This document shows, piece by piece, positions 46,977-57,063 of a stretch of 64,000 nucleotides of DNA. The stretch's first letter is position 1. Every line of letters begins with the position of its first letter. This DNA is from Hyphomicrobiales bacterium (GTDB lineage: Bacteria > Pseudomonadota > Alphaproteobacteria > Rhizobiales > Devosiaceae), in contig UCAU01000006.1 in assembly GCA_900470445.1 (NCBI GenBank), positions 155,224-219,223 of the forward strand, given 5' to 3'. Below the pieces are notes generated by a model. That model was not told where the DNA came from and did no database searches. It saw only the letters and a list, made by a program, of their open reading frames with translations. The position numbers and the translations under genes are program-made.

Positions 46977-49625
46977 CTAGAACGGCACATCCTCGTCCGA
47001 GACGACCTTCTTTGCCGCAGCTTTCTTCGGAGCCGCTTTCTTGGCGGCGGGCTTTTCAGCAGCAGCTTTAGTCGTCGCCTTTTTTGCCGCCGGCTTCTTG
47101 GCAGCGGCTTTCTTCGCCGGAGCCTTTTTTACCTTAGTCCCAGTAGCTTCGGCTCGCGCCGCGATCCACTGCACGGCCTGGTCGAGCGTCACCGCCTCGG
47201 GCTGCACGTCCTTGGGGATGGTGGCGTTGATCTTGCCCTGGTTGACATAGGGGCCGTAGCGGCCGGCGCGGACGGTGATGGGGCCGTTGTCGTGCTCGAA
47301 GGTCTGGATGGCAGCGACCGTTGCGCCACCGCCGCGCTTGAAGCCGCCGGCGGCTTTCTGGGCGATCAGATCGACGGCGCGATTGATGCCGACGGTGAAA
47401 ACCTCTTCCACATCGGGCAGGTTGGCATATTTGCCATCATGCAGGACGAAGGGACCGTAGCGGCCGATGCCAGCGGATATGGGGAGTTGCGTCTCGGGAT
47501 GCAAGCCCACTTCGCGGGGAAGCGAGAGCAGCTTGAGGGCTTGTTCGAGATTAAGCGTGGCCGCTTCCCAGCCCTTGGGCAGGGAAGAGCGCTTGGGCTC
47601 CTTGCCTTCGCCGAGCTGGACATAGGGGCCGAAACGGCCGGTCTTGAGATAAACTTCTTCGCCCGATTCTGGATCGGTGCCCAGAATGCCATCGCCTTGC
47701 GCGGCTTCGCTGGACTGGCCGGCGGCCGCGTCCGAAAGCTGCATAGTGTGCTTGCATTCGGGGTAGTTGGAGCAGCCGATAAAGGCGCCGAATTTGCCCA
47801 GCTTGAGCGAGAGCTGACCGGTGCCGCAAGTGGGGCAGCGGCGCGGATCCGAGCCATCTTCCTTGGGCGGGAAGATGCGGCTGGCGAGGAGTTCGTTCAA
47901 CGCGTCCAGTACTTCGGAAACGCGCAGATCCTTGATCTCGTCGGTGGCGTGGGTGAAATCCTTCCAGAAGTCGCGCAGCACGGTCTTGTATTCGAGTTCG
48001 CCTGCCGAGACCTGATCCAGCTGTTCTTCGAGGCCCGCGGTGAAGCCGTATTCGACATAGCGCGTGAAGAAGCTTTCGAGGAAGGCGGTGACGATGCGGC
48101 CGCGATCTTCGGGATGCAAAGCCTTGCCCTCGAGGCGGACATAGTCGCGGTCCTTGAGGGTGGTCAGCGTCGCCGCATAGGTGGAGGGACGGCCGATGCC
48201 GAGCTCTTCCATCTTCTTGATCAGGCTGGCTTCGGTATAGCGGCTCGGCGGCTGGGTGAAATGCTGCTCGATATCGACCGCTTGCAGATCGGGCTTGTCG
48301 CCCACGGCGAGGGGCGGCAGTTCTCGGCTATCCTCGTCTTCCTCATCCTCGTCGGATTTGACCTCGACGCCATAGAGCTTGAGGAAGCCGGGGAAGGTGA
48401 CGACCGAGCCGACGGCGCGCAGTTCGACCTGGCGGGCGGGCACGTTGACGGCGATATCGACCGTGGTGCGATCGATCTCGGCGGATTTCATTTGCGAGGC
48501 GAGCGTGCGGCGCCAGATCAGGCCGTAAAGCTTGGACTGGTCGGCATCCAGATTGAGATTTTCCGGCCGCTTGAACATGTCGGTGGGGCGGATAGCTTCG
48601 TGCGCCTCTTGGGCGTTCTTGGCCTTGGTCTGATAGATGCGGGCCTTTTCCGGCAGATATTCCTCGCCGAAATATTTGCCGATGACCGAGCGGGCCATGG
48701 ATATGCCTTCGGGCGCCATCTGCACGGCGTCGGTACGCATGTAGGTGATCAGGCCGTCTTCGTAGAGGCGCTGGGCGATCTGCATGGTGCGGCTGGGCGA
48801 CAGGCCGAGGCGGGAGCTGGCATCCTGCTGCAGGCTGGACGTGGTGAAGGGCGCATAGGGATTGCGCTTGGTCGGCTTCTTTTCAACATTGGAGACGTTG
48901 AACTGGCCGGCCTCGATGAGCTTTTTCAGCTCGGCGGCATTCTCGCCGGTCTTGATGTCGAGCTTGTCGGTCTTCTTGCCATCGACGGAGAACAGGCGGG
49001 CCAGGAAGCTCTTGCCCTTTTGGGCGAGCTTGGCCTCGACCGACCAATACTCGTCGGCCTTGAACTTTTCGATCTCGGCTTCGCGGTCGGAGACCAGACG
49101 CAACGCCACCGACTGCACGCGGCCGGCCGAACGGGAGCCGGGCAGCTTGCGCCAGAGGATCGGGGAGAGGGTGAAACCCACGAGGTAATCGAGAGCGCGG
49201 CGGGCGAGGTAGGCGTCGACCAGCGGCATGTCGATGTCGCGCGGCTTGGCCATCGCGGCGGTCACGGCATCCTTGGTGATGGCGTTGAACACCACACGCT
49301 GGACACTGGTGTCCTTCTTGATCGCCTTCTTGGCGCGCAGCACATCCAGAATATGCCAGGAAATCGCCTCGCCTTCGCGATCCGGATCGGTTGCGAGGAT
49401 CAGGCCATCGGCGTTCTTTAGAGCGTTGGCAATGTCGGCAACGCGCTTCTTGGAGGCCGTGTCGACCTCCCAGGACATGGCAAAATCTTCATCCGGACGG
49501 ACCGATCCGTCCTTCGCGGGGAGATCGCGGATATGGCCGAAGGACGCCAGGACTTCATAGCCCGAGCCCAAATATTTGTTGATTGTCTTGGCTTTAGCCG
49601 GACTTTCAACGACGACGACCTTCAT
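46977..49625 (-). CDS. topA: DNA topoisomerase I
   Basis: An 882-residue type IA topoisomerase relaxing negative supercoils. KVVVVESPAKAKTINKYLG opens the Toprim domain, and the active Tyr lies in LITYMRTDAVQ near residue 295. A four-cysteine zinc finger (CPTCGTGQ...CSNYPEC) comes near 600-630, followed by topoisomerase C-terminal repeats. The last about 55 residues are Ala/Lys repeats (KKAPAKKAAAKKPAAKKAT) ending SDEDVPF, a histone-H1-like tail. The ATG at 49625 gives the canonical N-terminus. Confidence 0.95.
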   Translation of the reverse strand: MKVVVVESPAKAKTINKYLGSGYEVLASFGHIRDLPAKDGSVRPDEDFAMSWEVDTASKKRVADIANALKNADGLILATDPDREGEAISWHILDVLRAKKAIKKDTSVQRVVFNAITKDAVTAAMAKPRDIDMPLVDAYLARRALDYLVGFTLSPILWRKLPGSRSAGRVQSVALRLVSDREAEIEKFKADEYWSVEAKLAQKGKSFLARLFSVDGKKTDKLDIKTGENAAELKKLIEAGQFNVSNVEKKPTKRNPYAPFTTSSLQQDASSRLGLSPSRTMQIAQRLYEDGLITYMRTDAVQMAPEGISMARSVIGKYFGEEYLPEKARIYQTKAKNAQEAHEAIRPTDMFKRPENLNLDADQSKLYGLIWRRTLASQMKSAEIDRTTVDIAVNVPARQVELRAVGSVVTFPGFLKLYGVEVKSDEDEEDEDSRELPPLAVGDKPDLQAVDIEQHFTQPPSRYTEASLIKKMEELGIGRPSTYAATLTTLKDRDYVRLEGKALHPEDRGRIVTAFLESFFTRYVEYGFTAGLEEQLDQVSAGELEYKTVLRDFWKDFTHATDEIKDLRVSEVLDALNELLASRIFPPKEDGSDPRRCPTCGTGQLSLKLGKFGAFIGCSNYPECKHTMQLSDAAAGQSSEAAQGDGILGTDPESGEEVYLKTGRFGPYVQLGEGKEPKRSSLPKGWEAATLNLEQALKLLSLPREVGLHPETQLPISAGIGRYGPFVLHDGKYANLPDVEEVFTVGINRAVDLIAQKAAGGFKRGGGATVAAIQTFEHDNGPITVRAGRYGPYVNQGKINATIPKDVQPEAVTLDQAVQWIAARAEATGTKVKKAPAKKAAAKKPAAKKATTKAAAEKPAAKKAAPKKAAAKKVVSDEDVPF

Positions 49626-49751
49626 GGATATTCCGTTCCGCAACCGCTTGTCTTGAGGTGGCGCAACATGGTGAAGGCGGAGGGTCGTGTCAACGGCCCC
49701 TGTCCAAACGGGCTCGGCCCCTTGCAAAAAGGACCGAGCAAAAGGGTTGGA

Positions 49752-50153
49752 TCAGGCGAGGCGCGCCTTGCGGGAAACCGCCGGGGTGTCGCTGGAGAAT
49801 ACGGTCCAGGCGAAGATCAGCACGCCGGCAAAAACGACCAGCGAGCTCACCGCCACCAGGGGTTCGACTGCGGTGACGCCCTGCAGCAGCAAGTAGAGCG
49901 AGACGGCCATGACGGCGACGCCGGTGGTGTAGACGCCGAAGTGGATGAAGGCGAGGCGGCGTTCGGCCTTGGCGGGATTGAGCGCGTAATAGCCGCCGAA
50001 CAGGGCACTGGTGACCCAGCCGAGCAGGTTGATATGGGCGTGCGCCCCGATCACATTGTGGTTGTGGCTGATCGACATGTGGATGCCGATCCCGATCCCC
50101 ACGATCAGGAACAGAATGGCAGCCTTGAAGAACAGGTTGGACACTTTTGGCAT
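49752..50153 (-). CDS. Small four-helix membrane protein, haem-copper-oxidase subunit I-like
   Basis: A 133-residue protein with four predicted helices (about 8-24, 43-58, 70-90, 98-116). His25, His30, His32, His38 and His40 cluster in HMSISHNHNVIGAHAHINLL before LGWVTSALFGGYYAL, which resembles the start of oxidase/NO-reductase subunit I proteins. It is far too short to be a full oxidase and has no partner subunits. It may bind a metal or haem; function is unknown. Confidence 0.65.
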   Translation of the reverse strand: MPKVSNLFFKAAILFLIVGIGIGIHMSISHNHNVIGAHAHINLLGWVTSALFGGYYALNPAKAERRLAFIHFGVYTTGVAVMAVSLYLLLQGVTAVEPLVAVSSLVVFAGVLIFAWTVFSSDTPAVSRKARLA

Positions 50154-50416
50154 TTTTATCTCCCCATGCCCGTTCGGGCCTCCCCCCGGAGCCGATCACG
50201 AGCCGCGCAAATCTACGCCTTTCCAAGGGGTTTCGCCACGCAGAAGCGCAGTTACAACGTTGCAGCCTTGTCAGGGCAGGCGGTTCTGTGCAGGAATGGA
50301 GATGGTCGCCCTTCAGGCGAGCCGTTTCACACATTCAGCCAAACTGGCCATCGCGTTGACCTCGTCAGTGAGTTCGCCGCTGGCTGCATGTCAGGTCACC
50401 CGAGGAGGAATGGACC
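50154..50416. other. Divergent intergenic region
   Basis: A 263-bp gap between the oxidase-like gene and the aldo/keto reductase, which are divergent. It probably holds both promoters. I see no clear consensus elements or RNA. Confidence 0.4.
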
Positions 50417-51436
50417 ATGGAATACCGCAAACTCGGCAATAGCGGCACGATCGTCTCGCATTTGTGCCTGGGCACGATGACCTTCGGCAAGGAAGCCGAC
50501 GAGGCCACTTCGCATCGCCTGCTGGATGATTATGTGGCAGCCGGGGGCAATTTCATCGATACGGCCGATGTTTACAACGCCGGCGCATCCGAAAGCATTA
50601 TCGGCAATTGGCTCAAGGCCGATGCCAGCCGCGCCAATAGCGTGGTGATCGCGACCAAGGCGCGGTTTCCTATGGGGGAGGGGCGGAACGATGTGGGCAT
50701 ATCGCGCAAGCATCTGCGCTCGGCGCTCGATGCCTCGCTCAAGCGGCTGGGTGTGGAGCAGGTCGATCTGTATCAGATGCACGCCTTCGACGCAGTGACC
50801 CCGCTCGAGGAAACGCTGCGCTTTCTCGATGACGCGACGCGTAACGGCAAGATTGCCTATTATGGCTTTTCCAATTTTACCGCCTGGCAGATGACCAAGG
50901 CGGTCTATCTGGCCAAACTCAATGGCTATCAGCCGCCGGTGACGCTGCAGCCGCAATATAGCCTGCTCTCCCGCGACATCGAACACGAGATCGTACCGGC
51001 TTCGCTCGATGCGCAGATCGGGCTTTTGCCCTGGTCGCCGCTGGGCGGCGGTTGGCTCTCCGGCAAATATAAGCGCGATCAGGCCCCGACTGGCGCAACC
51101 CGGCTGGGCGAGAACCCCAACCGCGGCATGGAGGCGTTCGAGGCCCGCAATGCCAAGGACAGCACCTGGGCGGTGATCGGAGCGGTCGAGGACATCGCCA
51201 AGGCCCATAATGTCAGCATGGCGCAGGTCGCGCTGGCCTGGGTCGCGGCGCAACCGGCAGTGACATCGGTGATTCTGGGCGCGCGGACGCCGGAGCAGCT
51301 GGCCGACAATCTCAAATCGGCGGCGCTCAAGCTGAGCCAGGCCGACCTCGATGCTTTGAATGAGGCGAGCAAGCCGGTGGTTGGCGACTATCCCTATGGT
51401 ACCGCAGGGATCAATCAGCGGAACCGCGGGCGGTAG
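50417..51436 (+). CDS. Aldo/keto reductase
   Basis: A 339-residue NADPH-dependent TIM-barrel oxidoreductase. The catalytic tetrad is Asp48 and Tyr53 in FIDTADVYNAG, Lys81 in VIATKARF and His122 in LYQMHAFD. The C-terminal ILGARTPEQLADNL binds the cofactor phosphate. Its physiological substrate is unknown. It has GAGGA 10 bases before the ATG and stands alone, convergent with dprA (2-bp gap). Confidence 0.92.
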   Translation: MEYRKLGNSGTIVSHLCLGTMTFGKEADEATSHRLLDDYVAAGGNFIDTADVYNAGASESIIGNWLKADASRANSVVIATKARFPMGEGRNDVGISRKHLRSALDASLKRLGVEQVDLYQMHAFDAVTPLEETLRFLDDATRNGKIAYYGFSNFTAWQMTKAVYLAKLNGYQPPVTLQPQYSLLSRDIEHEIVPASLDAQIGLLPWSPLGGGWLSGKYKRDQAPTGATRLGENPNRGMEAFEARNAKDSTWAVIGAVEDIAKAHNVSMAQVALAWVAAQPAVTSVILGARTPEQLADNLKSAALKLSQADLDALNEASKPVVGDYPYGTAGINQRNRGR

Positions 51437-51438
51437 TC

Positions 51439-52545
51439 TCAGCTATATTTCAACGCCACCAATTGCCCGCTCGACCACTCGATCTGGCCGGCCAGATCGA
51501 GTTCGAGCAGCAGCATTTGCATGGTCCCGGCGCTGAGGCTGGATTGGCGGATCAGTTCGTCGATTTCCACAGGCGTGGCGCTGAGGGCTGATAGCAGCCG
51601 GGATTTTTCGTCGTTGCCGGGGGCCGGTTCGGCAGCTTCGATGCCGAGGTCAGGCTCCCATGGCGGATCGAACAGGGCGTTGCGGGCCGGGTCGGCGCTG
51701 CCCAATGTTTCGATGATATCTTCGGCATTGGTGATCAGCTTGGCGCCTTGCTGGATCAGTGAATTGCCGCCCTCGGCGCGTGGGTCCAAGGGCGAGCCGG
51801 GTACGGCGAACACGTCGCGGTTCTGTTCCAATGCCAGCCGAGCGGTGATCAGCGAGCCGGAGCGCTTGGCGGCTTCGACCACGACAATGCCGAGCGACAA
51901 ACCGGAAACCAGCCGGTTACGCCTCGGGAAGTCCTTGGCGCGCGGTTCCCAGCCCAGCGGCATTTCAGTGAGCAGGGCGCCGCCATTGTCGAGAATATCG
52001 TGGGCGAGCGGGATGTTGTCGGAGGGATAGATCTTGTCGAAGCCACCGGCCAGAACGGCAATCGTGCCCGTGGTGAGGCTGGCCTGGTGGGCGGCGGTGT
52101 CGATGCCACGGGCCAGGCCCGAGACCACGGTATAGCCGCGTTCGCCTAGGTCTATGGCCAAGAGGCGGGTCATTTTGACGCCGGCGGAGGAGGCATTGCG
52201 CGCGCCGACAATGCCGACCGTCCGTTGCCAATCCAGATTCTCGCCGCCGGCCATGGTGACCAGCGGCGGGGAGGCGGGAATGTGGTTGAGCAGGTCAGGG
52301 TATGCCGCTTCGCCCGTGGCAACGAGGCGCGCCCCATAGCGTTCGAGCCCGGCAATCTCGTCTTCGGCTTGCGATAGAGTGGTGATGCGGAGCGGCTTGC
52401 CGGTGCGCTTAAGCAGGCCGGGCAGGGCGTCAATCGCCGCCTCGGCTGAGCCGAAGCGATTGAGTAATTGTCGGAAGGTGACCGGCCCGACATTGTCGGT
52501 ACGCAGCAGGCGAAGCCAGGCGACGCGCTGCGAGGGGGTCAACAT
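51439..52545 (-). CDS. dprA: DNA processing protein DprA
   Basis: Loads RecA on incoming single-stranded DNA during natural transformation. The 368-residue protein has an N-terminal SAM-like helical region, the Rossmann-like DprA core (VGIVGARNASSAG, SGLARGIDTAAHQ, then PRRNRLVSGLS and KRSGSLITARLALEQ) and a C-terminal winged helix. The ATG at 52545 is preferred; an in-frame TTG at 52569 is only 3 bases from the plsY stop. Presence of dprA alone does not show competence. Confidence 0.92.
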   Translation of the reverse strand: MLTPSQRVAWLRLLRTDNVGPVTFRQLLNRFGSAEAAIDALPGLLKRTGKPLRITTLSQAEDEIAGLERYGARLVATGEAAYPDLLNHIPASPPLVTMAGGENLDWQRTVGIVGARNASSAGVKMTRLLAIDLGERGYTVVSGLARGIDTAAHQASLTTGTIAVLAGGFDKIYPSDNIPLAHDILDNGGALLTEMPLGWEPRAKDFPRRNRLVSGLSLGIVVVEAAKRSGSLITARLALEQNRDVFAVPGSPLDPRAEGGNSLIQQGAKLITNAEDIIETLGSADPARNALFDPPWEPDLGIEAAEPAPGNDEKSRLLSALSATPVEIDELIRQSSLSAGTMQMLLLELDLAGQIEWSSGQLVALKYS

Positions 52546-52572
52546 GGTTTCACCCGAGCGCAGCGCCAAGGC

Positions 52573-53253
52573 CTAGGAGGCCTTCTTTTCCGAGCCGATC
52601 TTGGGCTCGGTGCCGGCAATCAGCCGCATGATATTTTCGCGGTGCTGGTAGAACAGCAGGATGGCCAGCAGGGCTGCCGTGGCCGCCAGCCATTCATCGA
52701 CCACCACATAGGCAAAGATCGGGGCGGTGGCGGCAGCGGTGAGGGCCGCGAGGGAGGAGAGCTTGCGCGTCAGGGCGATGAGCAGCCAGACCGCGCAGAA
52801 GATCAGGCCAACCGGCCAGGACAGGGTGAGCAGGCTACCGATCATCACGGCGACGCCTTTGCCACCCTTGAAGCCGAGCCAGACGGGAAAGCAATGGCCG
52901 AGAAACGCGCCCAGGGCCGCCAGATAGAGCGGCAGGGCGGCATCGCCACCCACGGGCAGGTTGGGATTATGCAGCAGCGTGCGGGCCACGAGGATCGCGA
53001 CAGCGGCCTTGGCGGCATCGAGCAGCAGTGTTGCCGCCGCGATCGGGCGATTGCCGGTGCGCAGCACATTGGTAGCCCCGATGTTACCCGAGCCGATCTG
53101 GCGGATATCGCCCAGGCCGGCGGCGCGGGTTAGGAACAAGCCGAAGGGAATGGAGCCAAACAGGTAAGCAATGATCAGCGTGACCACGAGGCCCGGCAGC
53201 ATGGCGCCGCCAAACAGCCAATTGGCGAACATCGGCACGTAGGAATCCGTCAC
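52573..53253 (-). CDS. plsY: Glycerol-3-phosphate acyltransferase PlsY
   Basis: A 226-residue inner-membrane enzyme moving the acyl group of acyl-phosphate to glycerol-3-phosphate, the first step of phospholipid synthesis. Its three motifs are visible: [24 protein letters not shown] and [17 protein letters not shown]. It lies 3 bases after pyrC on the same strand. Confidence 0.94.
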   Translation of the reverse strand: MTDSYVPMFANWLFGGAMLPGLVVTLIIAYLFGSIPFGLFLTRAAGLGDIRQIGSGNIGATNVLRTGNRPIAAATLLLDAAKAAVAILVARTLLHNPNLPVGGDAALPLYLAALGAFLGHCFPVWLGFKGGKGVAVMIGSLLTLSWPVGLIFCAVWLLIALTRKLSSLAALTAAATAPIFAYVVVDEWLAATAALLAILLFYQHRENIMRLIAGTEPKIGSEKKAS

Positions 53254-53256
53254 GGA

Positions 53257-54555
53257 TCAGCTCTCCTCGACATGGGTATGGACGGTTTGCCCGCCCACGA
53301 TTGTGCGCAGCACTTTGCCAGCAAGTCGCGCGCCTTCAAAGGAGGTATTATGCGAGCGTGAACGGATTTCGCGCTCGGTGACCTGCCAGGGATAATCGAG
53401 ATCAAAGACAATCAGATCGGCCGGTGCCCCCTTGGCGATGCGCCCGGAGGGCAGGCCGAGAATATCGGCGGGCCGGCTGGTCATGGCGCGGAGTACGGTC
53501 AGCAGGTCGACATCGCCCGAATGCACCAGCCGCAAAGCGGCGGCCAGCAGGGTTTCGAGGCCGATCGCGCCATCCGAGGCTTCGGCGAAGGGCTGGCGCT
53601 TGACCTCGGAATCCTGCGGGTCATGATCGGAATGGATGGTATCGATCGTGCCATTGCGCAGGCCCTCAATGACCGCCTGGCGATCATCCTCGGAGCGCAG
53701 GGGCGTCGAGAGCTTGAAGAAGGTGCGGTAGCGGCCGATGTCGTTTTCGTTGAGCGCCAGATTGTTGATCGAGATGCCAGCGGTAACCGATGTGTTGCGC
53801 TTTTTGGCAGCGGCGACGAGGTCGACCGAGGCGGCGCAGGAGATCTGCGCGGCGTGGTATTTCGTGCCGGTCAGCGCCGCCAATTGCAGGTCGCGGCCCA
53901 GGGGAATGGTCTCGGCTTCGCGCGGAATGCCCTTGAGGCCCAGAATGGTGGCGAACAGGCCTTCATTCATCACGCCATCGCCGGTCAGCCCCTTGTCGGA
54001 GACGTGGTGGACGACGGTGAGGCCGTAATTGGCGGCGTAGCTCATCACCGTGCGCAGCAGCGAGGTGGACTGGATCGAGTGGCGGCCATCGGTGATGCAG
54101 ACAGCGCCGGCCTCTTTGAGCAGACCGAACTCGGTCATTTCCTGACCGTCCAAGCCCTTGGTGATGGCGCCCGCCGGCAGCACATTGACCTTGCTGGTCG
54201 CCTTGGCGCGGCGGATCAGGAAGTCGATCAGCGCGCCATCGTCCACCACAGGGGTGGTGTCGGGCATCATGACGAAACTGGTGACGCCGCCGGCCGCAGC
54301 GGCTTCGCCTGCCGAGGCCAGGGTCTCGCGATATTCCTTGCCGGGCTCGCCGGTAAAGACGCGCATATCGATCAGGCCGGGCGAGAGCACATGACCCTTG
54401 GCGTTGAAGACTTCGGCGTCCTCGGGTACGCCGACCGGACCGCCAAAGGCGATGTCGGAAATCAGGCCGTTTTCGACGAGGACGGCGCCTTGTTGGTCAG
54501 TGCCCGAAGCCGGATCGACGATGCGGGCATTTTCGATGAGGAGGGGGCGGCTCAT
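53257..54555 (-). CDS. pyrC: Dihydroorotase-like protein paired with PyrB (probably noncatalytic)
   Basis: A 432-residue amidohydrolase-fold protein of the type I dihydroorotase family. The canonical D-x-H-x-H metal motif is replaced: positions 63-67 read DMRVF in [13 protein letters not shown], so both zinc-binding His are lost. VVHHV and IHSDHDPQD remain. Such proteins act in other bacteria as structural partners of aspartate transcarbamoylase, with a separate active enzyme elsewhere. The start overlaps the pyrB stop as ATGA. Annotating it as active dihydroorotase would be risky. Confidence 0.85.
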   Translation of the reverse strand: MSRPLLIENARIVDPASGTDQQGAVLVENGLISDIAFGGPVGVPEDAEVFNAKGHVLSPGLIDMRVFTGEPGKEYRETLASAGEAAAAGGVTSFVMMPDTTPVVDDGALIDFLIRRAKATSKVNVLPAGAITKGLDGQEMTEFGLLKEAGAVCITDGRHSIQSTSLLRTVMSYAANYGLTVVHHVSDKGLTGDGVMNEGLFATILGLKGIPREAETIPLGRDLQLAALTGTKYHAAQISCAASVDLVAAAKKRNTSVTAGISINNLALNENDIGRYRTFFKLSTPLRSEDDRQAVIEGLRNGTIDTIHSDHDPQDSEVKRQPFAEASDGAIGLETLLAAALRLVHSGDVDLLTVLRAMTSRPADILGLPSGRIAKGAPADLIVFDLDYPWQVTEREIRSRSHNTSFEGARLAGKVLRTIVGGQTVHTHVEES

Positions 54556-55538
54556 ATTTCGTTCCTCGCCGGCAGCAGGGCATCGAGCACGGCCATGCGC
54601 ACGGCGACCCCCATTTCGACCTGTTCGGTGACCACCGAGGCGGGGCCGTCGGCAATGGCGGGGTCGATCTCGACGCCGCGATTCATCGGGCCGGGATGCA
54701 TAACGATACAGTCGGGTTTGGCAAAGCTGAGCTTTTCGGCGTCGAGGCCATAGAAGCGGTAATACTCGCGAACCGAGGGGATCATGCGGCCATTGGCGCG
54801 CTCATGCTGCAGGCGCAGCATCATGACCACATCGACATCCTTGAGGCCTTCGCGCATGTCGGTGAACACTTCGGTGGCGAGGTGTTCGATGCCGGCGGGC
54901 AGCAGATTGCGCGGGGCGATGACGCGGGTGCGCACATTAAGCGCGCCGAGCAGTAGCAGGTTTGAGCGGACGACACGGGAATTGGCGATATCGCCGCAGA
55001 TGGCGACGGTGAGGCCGGAGATGCGGCCCTTGTGGTTGCGGATGGTCAGGGCATCGAGCAGCGCCTGGGTGGGGTGCTCATGGGCACCGTCGCCGGCATT
55101 GATGACAGCGCAACCGACCTTTTGGCTGAGGAGTTCCACCGCGCCGGCCGCCGAATGGCGCACGACGATGACGTCGGGGCGCATGGCGTTGAGCGTGGTG
55201 GCGGTGTCGATCAGGGTTTCGCCCTTACTCACCGAGCTGGTCTTGACCGACATGTTCATGACCAGAGCGCCCAGCCGCTTGCCGGCAATCTCGAACGAGC
55301 CCTGGGTGCGGGTCGATGGCTCGAAGAACAGATTAATCTGCGTCTTGCCCGCCAGGGTGGGGAGCGTCTTGCGCTCCTGCCGGCTGACCGGAACCATACG
55401 TTCGGCGCGATCAAGCAGATCGATAATCTCGTGCTGCTTGAGGTCGGCTATCGAAAGCAGATGGCGCTGGTTAAATGGGGGAAAGTCGCCGGTCGAACCG
55501 GCGGGCGTTGCGGTCTTGCTGGCGCGAGTTTGTGCCAT
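54552..55538 (-). CDS. pyrB: Aspartate carbamoyltransferase
   Basis: A 328-residue enzyme condensing carbamoyl phosphate with aspartate in pyrimidine synthesis. The carbamoyl-phosphate loop is Ser75-Thr-Arg-Thr78 in [13 protein letters not shown], and [18 protein letters not shown] and [10 protein letters not shown] are conserved. It is first in the run pyrB-pyrC-plsY-dprA, with no regulatory subunit gene, as expected for the type paired with a dihydroorotase-like partner. Confidence 0.95.
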   Translation of the reverse strand: MAQTRASKTATPAGSTGDFPPFNQRHLLSIADLKQHEIIDLLDRAERMVPVSRQERKTLPTLAGKTQINLFFEPSTRTQGSFEIAGKRLGALVMNMSVKTSSVSKGETLIDTATTLNAMRPDVIVVRHSAAGAVELLSQKVGCAVINAGDGAHEHPTQALLDALTIRNHKGRISGLTVAICGDIANSRVVRSNLLLLGALNVRTRVIAPRNLLPAGIEHLATEVFTDMREGLKDVDVVMMLRLQHERANGRMIPSVREYYRFYGLDAEKLSFAKPDCIVMHPGPMNRGVEIDPAIADGPASVVTEQVEMGVAVRMAVLDALLPARNEI

Positions 55539-55619
55539 GCGCTCCCATCCTGCGATATTTGCAGCGGTCTAGCGGAGGGGGCGATGGGGGGCAAGGCGGT
55601 TGTGCGTTTTTCGCGTAGA

Positions 55620-56084
55620 TTATTGCCGCCGCAGGCGATCGAGAGCCCCTTGCAGGATATAGCTGGCGGCCAGCTTGTCGACGATTTCGGCGCGGCGGTC
55701 GCGGCGCAGGTCGGCGTCGATCATCATGCGGGTAACCGCGGAGGTGGAGAGGCGCTCGTCCCAAAAGGCGATGGGGAGCGATATGCGCTGCGCCAGGCTG
55801 CGGGCAAAGGCGCGGGTGGATTGCACGCGCGGGCCTTCGGAGCCGTCCATATTGAGCGGCAGGCCCAGGATGATGGCGGCGATATTGTTCTGGGCGATCA
55901 GCTCTTCGAGCCGGATCGCGTCCTGGGTGAATTTGGTGCGCTTGATGGTTTCAAGCGGCGTGGCGGAATAGCGCATGCCGTCCGATATCGCGACGCCGAT
56001 GGTCTTGGTGCCGAGGTCGAGCCCCATGATCCGGCCGGTGGGGGGGATCGATTCGAGGGGATTGGCGGGGAGCTCTTCGGTCAT
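55620..56084 (-). CDS. ruvX: RuvX/YqgF family nuclease (Holliday junction resolvase-like)
   Basis: A 154-residue RNase H-fold protein: GLDLGTKTIGVAISDG with the first acidic ligand, LGLPLNMDGSEG, and WDERLSTSAVTRMM. Family members process the 5' end of 16S rRNA precursor in E. coli. The start gives an N-terminal extension of about 18 residues before the fold. It is divergent from the next gene by 69 bp. Confidence 0.93.
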   Translation of the reverse strand: MTEELPANPLESIPPTGRIMGLDLGTKTIGVAISDGMRYSATPLETIKRTKFTQDAIRLEELIAQNNIAAIILGLPLNMDGSEGPRVQSTRAFARSLAQRISLPIAFWDERLSTSAVTRMMIDADLRRDRRAEIVDKLAASYILQGALDRLRRQ

Positions 56085-56153
56085 GCTGCTCTGGCTTGTG
56101 TCATCGGTTCCGTCCTATAGGCTCGCCACGCAAATGGCGACAGGAAAGCTCAG

Positions 56154-56687
56154 ATGAAACTCACCTGGTTTGGCGGCACGACGCTGCGGATACATATTGG
56201 TGGGCAGATTTTGGTGGTGGATGCCAGGGCGGCGCCCGCGGGAATCGATGCGGTGGAATTGGTGTCCGGGGCGGATGGGCAGTTCGAATCGCGGGGGGAT
56301 GGTGTGCCGAGTGTTGATGCGGCACGCTGGGGGCCGCGGCGACCGGCGCGGTTGGTTGATGAGGGATCGGAGCCGGAGACTGTTGCGGTTTTTCGGGCTG
56401 GGCAGGGTGCTACGCTGGTCGATGCCGTGGGCGAGCCGCCGCTATTATTGGTAACGGATGCATTGCCGGTTCTGGGGCGTTGGGCGGGCGATGCCGTGGT
56501 CGTGCTGCTGGGCGACGGGGCCGGGCTGACCGGGCTTGGCTTGGGGCTGCTGGAGGCTTCGGCGCCCAAGCTGCTGGTGTTGGGCGGCAGCGAGGCCGAT
56601 GTGGATGTGGCGGTGGCTGCATTGCGCGACCGGCTGGACGGAACGGGGCTTGTGGCGCTTGAACCGTCCATGGCGCTGGAAGTCTGA
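56154..56687 (+). CDS. Degenerate metallo-beta-lactamase-like protein
   Basis: A 177-residue protein opening with MKLTWFGGTTLRIHIGGQIL, which resembles the start of UPF0173-type metal-dependent hydrolases often found beside gatC. However, no H-x-H-x-D-H motif or other metal-binding His follows. The middle and end are Gly/Ala/Val/Leu-rich. Long runs of G-rich codons set it apart from neighbours. It may be a decayed or repurposed relative. It is 88 bp upstream of gatC on the same strand. Confidence 0.65.
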   Translation: MKLTWFGGTTLRIHIGGQILVVDARAAPAGIDAVELVSGADGQFESRGDGVPSVDAARWGPRRPARLVDEGSEPETVAVFRAGQGATLVDAVGEPPLLLVTDALPVLGRWAGDAVVVLLGDGAGLTGLGLGLLEASAPKLLVLGGSEADVDVAVAALRDRLDGTGLVALEPSMALEV

Positions 56688-56775
56688 TCCGGCGCATAAG
56701 CCAATTTCATTGTATTTTGTGGCCGCGCATTGCTATTGAAGCGGAAAATCGTGCCGCAATTTTCTGGAGTTTGAG

Positions 56776-57063
56776 ATGTCCGTCGATGCCGCAACCGTAA
56801 AGCGCATTGGGCGCCTGGCCCGCATTCGCATCGAAGAAGACGAGGTCGCTGGTTATCAGAGCGAACTCAACGCCATTCTCGGCTTTGTCGAACAGCTGGC
56901 CGAAGTCGATGTTTCGGGTGTCGAGCCGATGACCTCGGTGACCCCGATGACGCTGCGCCGCCGTGATGACGTGATCAGCGATGGCGGCTATGCCGACAAG
57001 ATCGTCAGCAATGCACCGCTCAGCGAAGACAATTTCTTCATGGTGCCCAAGGTGGTCGAGTAA
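56776..57063 (+). CDS. gatC: Aspartyl/glutamyl-tRNA amidotransferase subunit C
   Basis: A 95-residue subunit of GatCAB, which converts Glu-tRNA-Gln and Asp-tRNA-Asn to the amides. [28 protein letters not shown] and LREDDV-like RRRDDVI with [16 protein letters not shown] are the usual segments. TGGAG lies 10 bases before the ATG. The next gene starts on the base after its stop. Confidence 0.94.
   Translation: MSVDAATVKRIGRLARIRIEEDEVAGYQSELNAILGFVEQLAEVDVSGVEPMTSVTPMTLRRRDDVISDGGYADKIVSNAPLSEDNFFMVPKVVE

Noticed and set aside
46626..49421. A 931-codon open frame antisense to topA.
   Set aside because: It is the mirror of topA codon bias in a high-GC genome; topA has all its catalytic motifs and this frame has none.
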